A stretch of 64,000 nt of DNA from Clarkia xantiana subsp. parviflora (GCA_036873135.1 JAPTYO010000007.1:12196763-12260762); one strand, 5' to 3'; positions 37,181-50,382 are shown, counted from the first letter of the stretch. Numbers and translations are program-made. The notes: generated by a model from the letters alone, not told the origin.

Positions 37181-38979
37181 CTGCATGTGCTTTCTGAAAC
37201 TGATCTTTTGAACCTTCATCGTCATGCTCTAAGTCATATCTCCTCATACTTATTTGCTCATATGTACGTGCAATTCTATCACGAGATTCACCACTTTGTG
37301 TCTTCCTAGATCGTTGTATTAGCATTCTAATTGTTGGAAGATAATTTGTAAAATAAACTCTAAGTCCTATACATAAGCTTAGTATAAATCCATACTAAAA
37401 TTAATAGGTAAGTTACCTGTACTATAATATTTCAACTTTCAATAGACACTGACATATGAACTACAACAGTTCTTATAATATATTTACATTTATTTTATAA
37501 ATTTACAACCACAACGATTTCTTAGTTCTTTTAATTTATTGCAAGGTTTATTAACCGATTGTATCATTATATCTAATAGAGTTGCCAATGAAGTTGGACA
37601 TTATATAAAGTGTTAGCTTATTTTTTTTAGATATTATCTAGATCTAAGTTTTACTTGTGGACAAATTAGTAGTTTTGTCAAATATTTCACCCTATTTGGA
37701 TGGAATCGGTCGCACGTCTTGCACGTGATTAAAAAAAAACTAAATAAAATAATATAATATAATTAACTGAGAATATAAACTTATTCTTATTATCATGCAT
37801 ATCATTATGAAAATTCCTAAAATTATAAAGGAAATATATGGATATTTAAAGAAATATGATGAAAATTCCGTTAGTTTAAATTAGTTTTCTAAATTTTCTT
37901 TAATCACGTGTAAAACATGTAGATGGTTCTGGCCATCTAACTATTTTTGTCTACAAACATAGCCTACTCTAGTAAATTGTCCACAAAAGTTCCAACTAAC
38001 AATTTGTCAGAGTGTCTAAACCTTAGCTAGCTAGTAACTCTATTTATTACCATCCATATGAAATCTTTTATCTTAACAGAAGAGAAAATTTAATTTATTT
38101 GCATAAATTATCAATCCTTAAATAAATTAATGCATAAAACTTTCTCATTCTTTTTTATATTTTCTGATTTGTGTATGCAAAATTCGTAGTGCCAGTATAA
38201 CTTAATTGTTTATATCTTCATGTTTTTCTCATTTTAAATTTGAAGTAACACAAATGATGCTAATATATTTTCTTTTTAAAGCATAATATTCTCCATATAT
38301 ATACACACATATGTCATATATAATCAGTCACCTTTACTAATGCATGTAGACTTATATATATATATATAGATCAGATCAACTTAAACCGTTTCTTCCTGTA
38401 CCTTGATTTATAAGAAAGGAGATGAATCTTGAGAGATGAGAAATGACATATCTAGAGTATCATCATTTTACAATATTAAAAAAAAAAATCATCGGTGGTA
38501 AGGAGTCTAGTAGGAAGACAACACTCATAGTAATGCTTGTTACACGCCTAGATTACCCTAGTCGCATCGGCCATCGGGTTAGTTCGTAAGGGTTACAATT
38601 GTGGCCATAGATTTTTTTTTTTTTTTCCATATTCAAGATCTTAGCAGAATTTGAATCCATCATTTCTGATTAATGGATGAAATGCTGAATCGCTACAATA
38701 GTTAGAATTTCAATAAAACTTAACTAGCTTGTGACATGATATATAGTCTATTAATAGAATCTGGATTAAACAAACCAACAGGGCTTAGCTTAGACACGCA
38801 AATACTTACATACAGTACTCATCATCCAGAGAAACCTATTATATTGTTTTCAACAGTGTGCATGCATATATATACAAGACAATCGCATGCATATTATATA
38901 TATATTATATAGATATGTCTATATAGAGATATGGCAGCCAATCCTTTTCATTTCAATTTGAAGCAGAATATTGGAAAAT

Positions 38980-40496
38980 CTAACCTCCTATCACCTCTTC
39001 AAGTTTCTTACAAAGCTCGGTTAGATTCATGGGCGACGATTCCTCATTTGCCGCCTGCATGCATGAAGCATATCAGAGCTCGAAACCGGCATTTATATAT
39101 TAACCTTGTGATGAATGATCAACTTAATTTATATACGAATTAGTTACCTCGCAGTAAATTTTGTGAATTAGTGTGGTGTTGTTGAGTTGGGTAGATAAAG
39201 AGCTGACAATGTTGAGGCGTTGTTGAGACAATAACTCCATCACTACTGATAGTGGAAACACTTCTTCTGGACTGAATGATGTGCTGATTAGTATTTGTGT
39301 GCCGGCGCACCATGGTTGGACAATCACACTATTTGAACTCTTCCTTATTCCATCCTTGGAATCAACACATGATGATGAGTTTTTGGAGCTTATTTTGATT
39401 AGCGCATTTCTCTTCCCTTCCACCTCCTTCTTCTTTGCTTCTAAATGTCTTATGTAATTCACTGCCTCGTTAATGTGATCCGATATCGATCTCTTTCCCT
39501 GAAATTTTACAACAAAAAATGTGTATATTGGAGATATCAAACAAACCCTAGTATAAAGGAATATATCAGCAATATGGATGGTACATATAATATTTTCTTT
39601 GAGATATCATGATAATGGCCGGTGTTTCATATACATATGAGATGTGTACAAATTTCAATGATGGTACAATGAATATCCATAATCAAGTGTTAGATATGCT
39701 AAAACCAGTTACAATTGGACATTATTCACCGAAAATGCATGCATGGTACCCTAATTAAAGTTTGAACCAACCAACTGTTGAAGATCCTCCCCCCAGCTAA
39801 TAGTTAACAATTAATTAGATCATAACACAGCTTAAAGTTTTAGAACTCACATATCAGGAATCGTTTTGTTTGTCACCCCCATATGTATGTAAAAAATTGA
39901 CATACTCTTATAAAATTAAACATTGTTTGGACTGGAATCATAATGAAACACATGAAGAGGACTGTGAATTTAGGGTTTACAGTGAAGCTAGCTGTGTATT
40001 TAAGATGGTTTTGAAATTTTAATAGATAGATCAGGCAACTAATTATATAAGTATATATATTAGAATTACATACCCTGATGAATTCAAGAGGGAGAAGGGA
40101 TCTCAAGGAGACGAAAAGGGAAGCCATCTCCTGGCGTCTTTGCTTCTCGACCTCGCGGTGCTTTTTCTTCTTCGAAGAATTACAAGACTTATCATTATTA
40201 TTTTCACCACTTTCTTCTTCTTCTTCTTCTTCTTCATTGGAAGTTGCAAGTCTTTTGCTACGACTCATCTTTGTATTCTTATTAGCAGCTGAGAATATAA
40301 CCTTCTGGCCTGTGGACGTAATTATTTGAAGAGGAGCAGATAATGATGCAGCAGCTCCATTATTATTGCTGTTGTGGGTGATCTTGAATAGATGATCCTG
40401 TCGCAGGATGTTGGGATCAGCTGGCGGCTGGTAATTGGGGTCAGAGAAGGAGATACTACTAAAGCACAGCTCACCGCTGCGTTGTAAAGGAAACAT
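38980..40496 (-). CDS. bHLH transcription factor, bHLH118/bHLH36-type
   Basis: Three exons on the minus strand (40496-40074, 39498-39148, 39054-38980) join in phase 0 into 282 residues. The N-terminus is MFPLQRSGELCFSS. A Glu run with neighbouring KKKKHREVEKQRRQEM precedes the helices. The basic region has the His-Glu-Arg pattern (H..VE..RR) required for E-box/G-box contact. Helix 1 is MASLFVSLRSLLPLEFIR, and the loop and helix 2 are GKRSISDHINEAVNYIRHLE, giving a bHLH at about residues 117-170. Intron 1 falls exactly between FIR and GKR, inside the domain. The C-terminal region resembles an ACT-like fold in spacing only. The family includes Arabidopsis bHLH36, 118, 120 and 125, whose roles are poorly known (root and stress). 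The ATG at 40496 was chosen over 40523 because the MFPLQRS start fits the family. Confidence 0.85.
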
Positions 40497-41171
40497 GACA
40501 GATATATTCAATGCAGCAAACAAATCAACGATTCCAGATTTTGTATATCTATATATATATATATATATATATGCTGGTGGTGCGTTTGGTAGCTGTTTTA
40601 TTTGTAGTATTTATGATTGTGATCTTCAATGGGCCTGCCTGCCTGCCTGCTTATAACCCTAGAGAGTAAAGTGTTGCACACACAGACACAGCAGATCAAG
40701 GAGGAGAGAGAGATTCAGATAGACAGAGAGAGAGATAGGTAGGTTAAGTCTGAAAAGACCTTTGAAGCCATTTCGAAGCTTCTCCACTTGCCTCTCCGTT
40801 CCAATTTTTCTATATATATAAATAAATATATAATGTCGTATACAATTAATTATACATAATAATAATCATATCATATTTAATTAATAAATAGCGAGTTTGG
40901 TGAACTGTGAAATCATATCAATTAACTAATCATATTGTTTGAGGGCATACAGATTTGGAAAGAATTTCCAGCAGTGATCTTTGTTACATAATAATTAATA
41001 AACTTACTAAGAACATTAATAAACTTACTAAGAACATTCATAATGCTTTTATTATTTTAAAGTACTCGTATTAATGTATATTTTAAATAACACTTAAAGT
41101 TAATACATAGTTAAACAATATTTGTTCTCCAATGTTTTATTTAATCATATTTGTTACGTATATTTTAATAT
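40497..41171. other. upstream region of the bHLH gene
   Basis: Probable 5' leader and promoter on the minus strand. It includes a (TA)n run at about 40547-40572, a GA-rich tract near 40700-40740 and an AT-rich TATA-like run at 40810-40835. A small tandem repeat (AATAAACTTACTAAGAACATT) occurs at about 40999-41040. Confidence 0.4.
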
Positions 41172-41990
41172 ATGGTTCATAAGTCTTTGGTACAATATGT
41201 TTGACCAATGTTGTTTTTTGGTGCAACATGTTTTTTTATTGCATTCTTAGGTGCATGATTTTTGAGACTTGTTGTCTTTTGGTGCATTTGTTAGTCAACT
41301 GTTAATTTTACCGTTAGTCAATCCACGTGACTTGCACAGATGACTAGTATCAAACTTTTATTTTGTTCAATTTATATCATTAATATTTTTTTTGTATAAT
41401 TTAGTCCATAAATTTATTTCAATCGAACACTTGGCTCGATAGACCTAGCCTAGGTCAACCCAGGGCTAAGTCCGACCATGGTTAGGGTCACCTAATTAAC
41501 CTAGCCAAGCCTAACCATTGGTACCTATTCGTGAAATCGATCCAAGCTAAATCAGTTAGGACCTAGGTCTGATTGGGGTCCAATTGGACCTAGTTTCCAA
41601 TTGACCTATCCCGAGTCGAGCTCAGGGCTAGATCTGATTATGTATAGGGTCATCTAGTCTAGTTGACCCTTACTATTGTCAAACCTAGTCTGTGCTAGAC
41701 CTGAGCTAGGTCAATCGAGTAATTAAGTGTTCGATTGGAACAAGTTTAGTGACTGAATTATTAAAAAAAAATGGAATATTAATTGGGGAGTAAATTGAAC
41801 AAAATAAAAGTTTGTGGCTAGTTATGTACAAGTTGCTTGGGTTGACTAATAGTCAAAATTAACAGTTGACTAAATGATACACAAAAAAAAAACAAGTTTC
41901 AAACTTTATACACCAAAGTATGAAAAAAAAAACATATTGCACCATAATAGAACATTATTCAGACATGTAACAAAAAAAACTTATTAACAC
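41172..41990. mobile_element. degenerate GGGTTAA-family Mutator-like element
   Basis: The left arm (TCTTTGGTACAATATGTTTG, GACCAATGTTG) and the inverted right arm (near 41940-41990) match the family, as does the core of GACCTAGCC / GGTCAACCCAGG palindromes. Both termini are eroded, and I could not identify a target duplication. The coordinates are approximate. Confidence 0.6.
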
Positions 41991-42612
41991 TTTAAAATAA
42001 TCACCAGAAAAATTGTTAGCATTAATTGTGGAATATATATATATATATATAATATATGATTTGACATTCAGTTAATTTCTTAAAACTGCACTATGAAAAA
42101 ATAAGTAGGATCCTAGTTTTCAGTAATATAGTATGTAATATATATATATATATATAGTATGTGAAAAAAAAAAAAAAAATCAATACGTAGCTTAAGATAG
42201 TATCCTTCCTCCCATTCATCTAATTAATTAATTCAAGAATGAATCGGATTCGGCTACCTCTCTTTATATGTAACAATATATATTATAGGGGCAAAGATGG
42301 AGAGAGCTGTTATTCGTTCTCTGTGGGGCTCGAGATCCTCTGAAATTATTTCTATCAGATTATGTTTGTAATCATCATTTTAAATTGAGATACGGATCAA
42401 GATATATAATTTCTTAAGTGAGTTGTTATCGGCATACTTAATTATTGTTTGCATTATTATATGTAGCTCGTGTATGTTATCCCATCCCTTTATTTATATA
42501 TATTACACATATTGGCCCCCCCACAAGTTGGATAATCTTAGTACACCAGAAATGATGTAATCTTTTATTTATGGCCTGTATATTCTTTTATTTAGTAATT
42601 TCATTTTAAAAT

Positions 42613-42614
<2 letters not shown>

Positions 42615-42648
<34 letters not shown>
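42615..42648. repeat. poly(A) tract
   Basis: 34 consecutive A. It could be the tail of a retroposed sequence inserted on the plus strand, but no source gene is recognisable upstream. Confidence 0.8.
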
Positions 42649-42650
<2 letters not shown>

Positions 42651-43162
42651 AAGCCGAAGCTGTTGCTAATTATATTTTAGGGTAGCTATATATATCTCTT
42701 CTTTAGTTGTGTTACATCATTGGAAGAGATTTCCTTCATTGAATAATAATCCCTTAATTTTGAGTCATTAATTAATTAATTAAAGGCGTGTAGATAATTT
42801 GCACGTACGGCCTCAAGCAAGTCTAGATGTCGGGCACTAGAGGACGCTTTGAACTCGATGTTCTAAATGACGTGATTCATCACTCTATATCTTACTTTAT
42901 TTGTAACCTTCTTATATGAGGACACTCTTGTTATTTCAAAAAGGTCCTCCACTCATAGTGACTGCTAACTGGATTATTTGGGATAACAATATATATTCTC
43001 AACTCAAATATGAAAGTATAAGTTACGGGTCTATATGGTGATTAATGCTTTACAATTACAGTACACATTTTACTATTTTCATCTCTACACTCATTTAGGA
43101 GATTAGGAAACGCTAATGATGATTTTTTACACATGTATCTATATCTATAGAAATTTCGACGA

Positions 43163-43248
43163 GTTAACACCAAGATAGTTAAAATCCTAGCTAGGATTTT
43201 AAGGTAAATTCAAATCGCGATCTTTAACTATCTTGGTGTTAAGCTAGC
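43163..43248. repeat. short hairpin, TTAACACCAAGATAGTTAAA inverted repeat
   Basis: TTAACACCAAGATAGTTAAA and its exact reverse complement lie about 45 bases apart, with a smaller palindrome (ATCCTAGCTAGGAT) between them. A small MITE or a cruciform-prone site. Confidence 0.65.
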
Positions 43249-44179
43249 TAAAATCAAATTTAATAAAGTATAAATTTTAAAATTATTTAAGAATATTATA
43301 ATTTTTTTTGGGCCGCTCGTTCGTGTTTAAATCGGGGAGGCGAATGAAACACGTATGGCGAAATCGCAGTGCAGCATCAGATAGTCCCATGTTTCCTGTT
43401 TAGCATTGCAGATAAGGCGCATTTTGGATTAGTTGCAGAAATTTGACGATGATTAGAGGTAATCCGCGATTCTATATTTAGTTATTTATCCTTGTAAAAA
43501 ATAATTATTATTTGTATTGTAAAATAATATAACAGTTAAAATTTGTAGATTTTTTTTTCCACAAAAATTTGTAGAATTTTAGGATTCCCAATTCGATACA
43601 AACGATCCACCAGGATGCTGATGCTAAGTTCAAACGACGATTGACACGCTTATGGAAATTGACAGGTCAGGGAAAACTCACGTGGCAGATTGATGAATTA
43701 ATTGCCTTATTAATTAAAGCGGAATAATTAATTATCCTTGCCGAAGTTGAGAACTTTCACCTTTGAATCTCATTCTTTTTTATGTCCGCGTAAATAAATA
43801 ATAATTAATAAAGTGCATCCATCAAGACTAATATTTATTTATGGAATCAATTATTAAGGCATAAATAATGCTGCCGTGAAATGAACAGTGCCACAATTAG
43901 ACCACTATAATCAGAACCTCAGGTTAAATATGCCTATATAAGTGGCATATATGACATATGCTTTATTATTATTCAAATAATACAGACAAGGGAAAGATGT
44001 ATTGTGCTAAAGTTTAAAAATATATTATATTATATACAATTGAGAGGGAGAGATATATTTAGAATGATAATAGTTTGGACTTTGGAGGCAATGTGAACCA
44101 TACATATCGTGCAGGTAATGGACTAATGGTAATAGTTAATTAGCTAGCTAGCATGCATGGTTTTATTTTTAGTCCCTTA

Positions 44180-44608
44180 TAGCATCCACAACGGCTTTGC
44201 ATAACAAATAGGATTGACAGCAACTCTTTTTTTATACGAATTTTCTCAAGCATGGTAAAAAACAAAACTTTTGTTCTGTTCGGAACTTCGGATATTAAAA
44301 TGGCTTCTTCTCCTCTAGAAAAGCCATTACAATGTATAAAAAAATAATTATAATGATTATATATATACACATAATCACATATCCTAATTTTTAAATTAAT
44401 CAATTCCAATCAATTCCATGATGCTAATATCATATTGGTAGTAAAAAAACGTTTAATAATAAACTATGTTTAAAGAATATAGTTAAATAAAATCATTAAA
44501 TAGTAAAAATAATTTAACTGAATTTAATTTTAAATATTACTTAAAGTTTACATAAATATCTATATGTCAATTTTAGGATTATAAATTATAAAACAATCGT
44601 GAATGCTT
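44180..44608. mobile_element. decayed PIF/Harbinger-type MITE (GAGCATCCAC family)
   Basis: The left end TAGCATCCACAACGG and the right end AATCGTGAATGCT are degraded versions of the family's GAGCATCCACAATGG terminus. The interior (ACTTAAAGTTTACATAAATA, GTCAATTTTAGG) aligns with the copies at 53843 and 62425. Confidence 0.5.
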
Positions 44609-45118
44609 TTTGAGTTTACATAATTTATAATCCTTAAAAGTGTCACATAAACATTTATAAGTTATTGATTAAAAAAAACTATTAAATTTCAAACATTTGG
44701 TACAAAAAAATAAATAAACGGAAATGCACATCAAATATGTTCGTAAAAAGTAAAGAAGAGGTGATTAAGCTCGGAATCATTAGGGCCTATTGTCAGTTAA
44801 GACGACAGGGCCCAACTGCAAACATAAGTGCAGCCCGAGCTAGCTGGCTAACCTGTTGCACAAGAAAGAAAGCCCACTTCCTTCAAACTGGCTTCTCAGC
44901 TAAACCTATCAGTCATTGCAATGTCTCAACAATATTGTGTATAGTTAAAGCCAACTCTCTTCCTTTCCTCTAAAAAAAAACGGTAACAGATCTACACTTA
45001 TCATCTTATGCAGCAGAAGCAACATTTATTCCTTACGGACATGTTAATTTGCCCCCTCCATTGCTCCCGCATTAACTCTATATAATATACACTTACTTGT
45101 TCTTCTTAGGATCATCAA

Positions 45119-47665
45119 CTAACTCTTCTTCAAATCAATCACAATGACACTGATGTTGTCCAAACTCTTCCTACCCAAGGCCAGCCGAGTTAGTAGGGCA
45201 GCTGCAAGCACACTTCTAGACGGGTAAATCGCATTGCCTTGTTCTTCCTCGGTTTGGGGCCCACAGTTGAGGTCGATGTTGGTTGCACCTACGTCTTCGA
45301 GGCATTTGCATGCCACCTCACACGCCATCTCATTTGTCAACACGTCCCAAAGCCCGTCAGTTGCGATGATCAAGCAATCGTCCCTCGGGTCTCTTTCCAT
45401 AACGGTTATTTCCGGCTCCGAAGATACAAAAGGCTTCAAATACTTGTCCCCTGACCATTTAAAGTAGAACCACATTTAGATATCGACGGGACACAAACAA
45501 ACAAACAGTAGCCTAAACAAAACAATAAGAATACCTATTGCTCGAGACATGGCAAGGATGCCTTCTACACGGGCTCCGTTCACGTAGATCACGCGTCCAC
45601 CTGCAGCTTCGATCCTGGCAAGTTCATCCGTTCTATCAGGCTGCAACAGCCACAAAACCCAATATCCTCATCATCATCAACACCATTTGCTCAAACATTT
45701 GCCGTTTAAGTTAAGAAACATACTATACTTCATATAAATACACTCTTCAATAGCAATATCTGGAAGTATCGAACATTAACTTTTAGGGGTCTCATTTTTT
45801 TTTTAGTTTAAGGAGCATTGGGATCAAAAAGTGTCAATTCATCTAGTTAGGAGGCTCGTTTTGCTGGAGCTCGTACTCACTCGGTTATTAAGTCATGACT
45901 GATTTAGAGTTTTATTCGATTAATTAGGATGAGTGATGTAGCTTGTCAAGGCTTGGAGTTGTCCCAAATATGAGAAGATGGTTGGCACATGCCCGGAGCC
46001 AAAAAGAGCTCCTAACTAGGTAAATAAAGTAATGACTACGCGATAAATAACATTATTCAAACTCAAAACTCCTAAAACTCAAAAAACAAAAAAAACTGAG
46101 ACTCTTAAAACTCTTAATGCTAATAAAATGTAATTTTTGCCCATGAAATATGTTTAACGAACTTATGATAATGTAAACCAGGCGTGTCTTATTTCCGAAA
46201 TTAGTATCCAATTGTTCAGATCACGGTGTCAGCGTTTAAATTGAAAATCTCAAGTTATAAAAGGCCAATGTCGCCGGTCAGGCCGAAACTCCTGTTACGT
46301 GATCCAAAGGCCAAGATCACCAATAGATAGTGTAAGGGGACCTTGTCACTTAATTTGCTATAAATATGTAGAAGTTTAAACTAATCACTGATAGGCAAAT
46401 ACATGATTTAGCCTTTACACTACCAATTTGTTTTCACTATCTGATATCATGTGATGAAAACTTAGACTAATCACTTGATTAAGTATCCGAAAAACACCCC
46501 CTGACGAGGTAAAAACATAGATTAGGTTTTATATTTTTCAATTTGCAACATAATCACGTATGGGGACCAGGACGAGGTATTGCCCCTTTACTTTTTGTTA
46601 TGTGCAATTTACAGTTCTCTCTATAAAATAGAACTAGTATTTTCAATAATTTTTTAAACTGTATATATATTTGCAGAAAGATGATGCTTCTTCGTCTGTG
46701 ATTATGGAACTCAAAGTATTTTCTTCCCTACAGTATTAAGCAACGGAGTTGAAAAAAAAAAAGCACTGAGTACCTTATGATCCCTTGAGACAGGAATGGC
46801 TCTTCCACCTTTGCATAGGACAGCCCGAGAGTCACCGCAGTTAGCGATCACGATGTGCTCAGGCGTTAGTGCGGCCACAACCGCCGTGGAACCCGCCAGC
46901 GCAACCTCCATTGGGTGGCAGCCGCACAACGACCCCACGCTCCCACAAGCACAGGTGTTCACTGCCACATCATCCATCCTCCGGAACGTCCTCTTCATCA
47001 CCTCCGTCCAATGTTCCCTTAATTTGGATTCACTCCGGTCAGTTTGACACTCGCCGGAGCCGCACTCTCCATCCGCCGTGCTTTCCACGCGCATCAGCTC
47101 CTCCTCCAAGAGAACGTGCATCTTCATGCTGCATAAGGCAGCCACCTGTCAACCATGCCACATTATCCTTCTCAAATACCCATTTTACTTTTCTTGTATT
47201 ATTTTTGGATAGATTTAAGGTTAATTAAAATAATAATAATTTCCGGCAACGACGTACGTGAGAGCCTCCATGGCCGTCAAACACGCCAAAGAAGTGCACC
47301 GGCCGCCGCTGGCAAATCTCCGGCAGGCAGAGCCCCGTTTGAACGTCGATTGCGTCCTCCATCTCCCGCGACCTTCCCGACACCGACATCGTTCCGAACA
47401 CCGGCTCGTGTATAGCTTCGCTCGTCGCCGTCACCTCCGGTGCCGGGGCCTCCGCTTCCTCCCCAGACGACGTGGACCAAGAAGCCACGTGCATCGCCTC
47501 CGCGGCGCGAAACCGCTTACTCTCATTCTCGTCCTCTCTGCCCGCATGGCTTCCCGCCGATCCGGACAGGCGGCGCATCTCCATTCTCCGGCGACGCCTC
47601 TGTCGACATTTGGCCGGGGAATCGTCGTCTACTTTGTTCAGCATTCCGTAGTACACCTCCGTCAT
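45119..47665 (-). CDS. AHG1: clade A protein phosphatase 2C, AHG1 type
   Basis: Four exons on the minus strand (47665-47258, 47145-46774, 45640-45535, 45450-45119) join in frame into 405 residues. It opens MTEVYYGML with an arginine-rich [15 protein letters not shown]2C motifs are [24 protein letters not shown] (metal-binding Asp), [36 protein letters not shown] and [12 protein letters not shown]. The insertion [14 protein letters not shown] is characteristic of AHG1 among clade A enzymes. Clade A PP2Cs dephosphorylate SnRK2 kinases to shut off ABA signalling; AHG1 acts mainly in seeds and is a target of DOG1. The position of the ABA-receptor lock tryptophan is occupied here by Val ([11 protein letters not shown]), as known for AHG1, which predicts insensitivity to PYR/PYL receptors. 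Upstream ABRE-like motifs fit ABA-induced expression. Confidence 0.93.
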
Positions 47666-47756
47666 ATTTGGAAATCCGATTGCAAAATCTCCGGCGATGG
47701 CTTCAGGTTGGATACGATCATTGCTTCCAGTGATGATTTTCCATGTTAAATGGCTC

Positions 47757-48078
47757 TATTTATGCACCAATAATTAATTAGTATCATTATATTATTATTA
47801 TAGCAGAAAATAAAATGAAGAAGAGAGAAAGTAGAGAGGGACAGGTAACGTGGAGCGGTTTCTTAATTTTCTCGAATTGGGTAGGCTGCCCGGGGATGAC
47901 CGAACTGACCGTCACCGACTAAAGACCTGACGTTGTGACATGTGTCTCACATGAGAGCCTCCCTTATTTCTGCGACCAGACCAGGCGTTTTGTTTTTCTA
48001 TTACCTTTCTTCCCCAGTCAATTTCCTGTAACGCGATATGAAATACGTATCGTGAAGCATGGAAATTGTGACACGTGT
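47757..48078 (-). promoter_or_regulatory. AHG1 promoter: TATA-like box and ACGTG motifs
   Basis: On the minus strand, ATAAATAG at 47757-47763 lies about 95 bases before the ATG and is a plausible TATA box. ABRE-core ACGTGG (47848-47853) and palindromic ACACGTGT (48071-48078) lie further upstream. The motifs fit ABA control, but their occurrence in short sequence is not proof of function. Confidence 0.4.
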
Positions 48079-48212
48079 TCGAGACAGTCTGACAGATGGA
48101 GGCCCATGTTTTTAGAAGAGGCAAGTGTGCCAATCACCAGCGACAACTCTTCGGCTCCTGCAAAGTCGGGTGGGTCCCATATCTCTCTTGCTAAATTTTC
48201 ACACAATATATA

Positions 48213-50370
48213 CTAGGTTCTTTTCCCGCAGCGCGGGATGACTTAAGTAGATATTTATAAATAGTGTGCTTAAATAGATATTTATAAATAATATAATAAC
48301 ATTTGTATAGTGATTTCCAATAATTTGTTCAATTTTCCTAACTAACATGAATTAATTTGATTCACCAGTAGCTTGTTCAATTTCCGTAACTGACATGAAT
48401 TGAATATGAGGAATTGAATTAATTCAACAATTACTTATTAAATTTCTGTAACCGACGTCTAGAAGAATGAAGAGCAAGGGAATGAGAGATAGACTGACGT
48501 GTCAAGGTAGAATTAGATTTCTTAGCTAAGACCATCTGCTTTAGGCTTTACAACGGGTTATATTATGTAAAAGAAGAGAAATGTTTCAATTGTTATTTTT
48601 CTCGATTGTAACGGACACTGCAAACGATGTGTCAATTGAATGTTTAAGGAGATGAGATGATGTGTCAATTTTTTATTGGAGCGTTAAGCTGATGTGTCAA
48701 GTTGTAGTTGTATTTCTTAGTTAAACATCCAGGAAAAAAAATATCCAAATTACTTAAGTATCCAAATTACTGTTTATATAAAAGAAACGAATTTGAAAAT
48801 CACTAAAAATACACCAATCAAATACAAGCCTTAATTGTTGGCAAAAAAAAAATACAAGCCTTTCTACCCGAATAAGGCCAGCCCAACTCTACTCCATAGT
48901 TTTTGGTAATAATAGGTGTATGAGATGATAAGGCCCAACCCAAGTACATTTATCTAGGTTTTTGGTAATGATAGAAAAACAACAGTGTGAAATTAGCGGA
49001 GCATTCTCTTCCACGGCGCTTTTCTTCAACTCAAGTTAATTACGTAGCTTCCGACGAACCTAGCGACCCAGGAGACCGGCACTGGCATAGATCGTCAAGT
49101 CGGATCTAGGTTGAGCTACGATACTTGGTTGCGAGGAAGCTAGCATAGACATCTATCACCACTACACACCTGACACCACTGTCAGTAATCGCTTCAGTAC
49201 TGGCAGATCTAAATAGATGAAAAGCCTTATTTGGTCAGTGCAACTTCTGATTTCGCGAGCTAAGGTTTCACTTCCCGACCCCTGCATTAGGTGGTAGCTA
49301 GCTCATGTTGTGTCAATCACAGATCTAATTAGAGATGGAGGTATGGTGGGCGAACCGGTAACAGGCGCGGTGACATGCGACGGTGACATGCAGCAGTGAT
49401 GGGCGCGGAGAACGTAATGATCTTCCGCTATTGCATTTCATCGAATTCAATCGCTTTAGCCACTTTTAGGTCGAAACACAGCGGAGATCCGACATGCAAA
49501 TGGAATCTTCCAACAACGGTTCTGGTCGAACTCCGATCCCGATGGCGTTGGCATGCTGGGACGAATAGCTGACAGGCGGCGGTCGACCTATCTTCCGTCA
49601 ACACGTCTCGTTGAACTCCGATTTCGATCTCTTTTGATTTGATTTGAACCTTACTCGACTGTCAAGATCCGGAAAGCAGTAGCCATTTCATCTAATTCAA
49701 TGTTTCCCACGGCTTCTCTCACCATGAGACAACACTCCACCTTCGGTAATTTCATCTCTTTAACCATTGTTTTCTGTGTCCGAGCTGCGTATCTATAGCA
49801 TTTGTGTCTCCTATTTATGTTTCTAATGTTGCATTTCACTATGAAATCATTTTTATAGTCCTGAAGTTACATTGGTGATTGGAACCATCACACAATTAAT
49901 TCCAGAAGATTTGAGAGCTGAAGAGGACTATTCGACTTCTCAGACGCCTCTACGGAAAATAATTAATTGACGTTCGTCGGAATTTATTTCAGATGCGTTA
50001 CACTTTAGAAGAAGTGTTTGCAGAGCGGAGTGTCGCACTTGTAGCTGACGTGGGAAGCTCAGAATGATTCTCGACCAGAACAATCCGTATTAGAAGGAAG
50101 CTATGCCTAAGCGCTGTCGTTTTGTTGGGTACTGTGTAGAGTTTTGAGAATAGAAGATTGGAAACTGGAGCCCAATGTCGTTTTATATTGAGCCCAATGT
50201 CGTTTTACGTTGAAAATATAGAGTAGTTGTGCGTTTAATGCTCTGATTAAAAGGAAAATGGAAACGTGGCAAACTATTAGAGATAATCAAGATGATGTGG
50301 CGCTCTCACATTAAGCTCGATCAGAATTAGTATAATAATATTTAGATTTAGATTTAGATTAGATTTAGAT
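48213..50370 (-). mobile_element. candidate Helitron (minus orientation); 3' end clear, 5' end approximate
   Basis: Read on the minus strand, a GC-rich hairpin CCCGCGCTGCGGG is followed by AAAAGAAC and CTAG, with the next host base T. This is the standard Helitron 3' terminus (hairpin, about 8-10 bases, CTRR, T). The 5' side probably lies near 50330-50370, where the minus strand shows TC followed by TATTATTATACTAATTC and AGCGCCACATCATC, similar in style to plant Helitron 5' ends. The interior (48990-49990) is less AT-rich and holds no recognised gene, so this would be a non-autonomous copy. Confidence 0.5.
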
Positions 50371-50382
50371 TATGTCCGTTTA

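Larger units (their letters stand above)
34434..38979. other. 4.5-kb AT-rich intergenic region without a recognised gene
   Basis: No domain-bearing frame on either strand. It includes an (AT)n run at about 35600-35630 and the inverted-repeat structure at 36960-37180. A less AT-rich patch at 34990-35400 has no recognisable product. The stretch 37180-38900 shows only AT-rich DNA with short microsatellites. Confidence 0.45.
41991..45118. other. AT-rich intergenic region without a recognised gene
   Basis: No supported coding frame on either strand. It holds a 34-base poly(A) run (42615-42648), a short hairpin at 43160-43250 and a decayed MITE (44180-44608). The frame at 44737-44973 has no domain. 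Confidence 0.4.

Noticed and set aside
42615..42648. Poly(A) run as the tail of a retrogene or SINE
   Set aside because: No source sequence, terminal duplication or internal promoter boxes could be seen upstream, so it is listed only as a homopolymer.
46796..47749. Several plus-strand frames up to 163 codons
   Set aside because: Antisense shadows of exons 1 and 2 of the AHG1-type phosphatase; no domain content.
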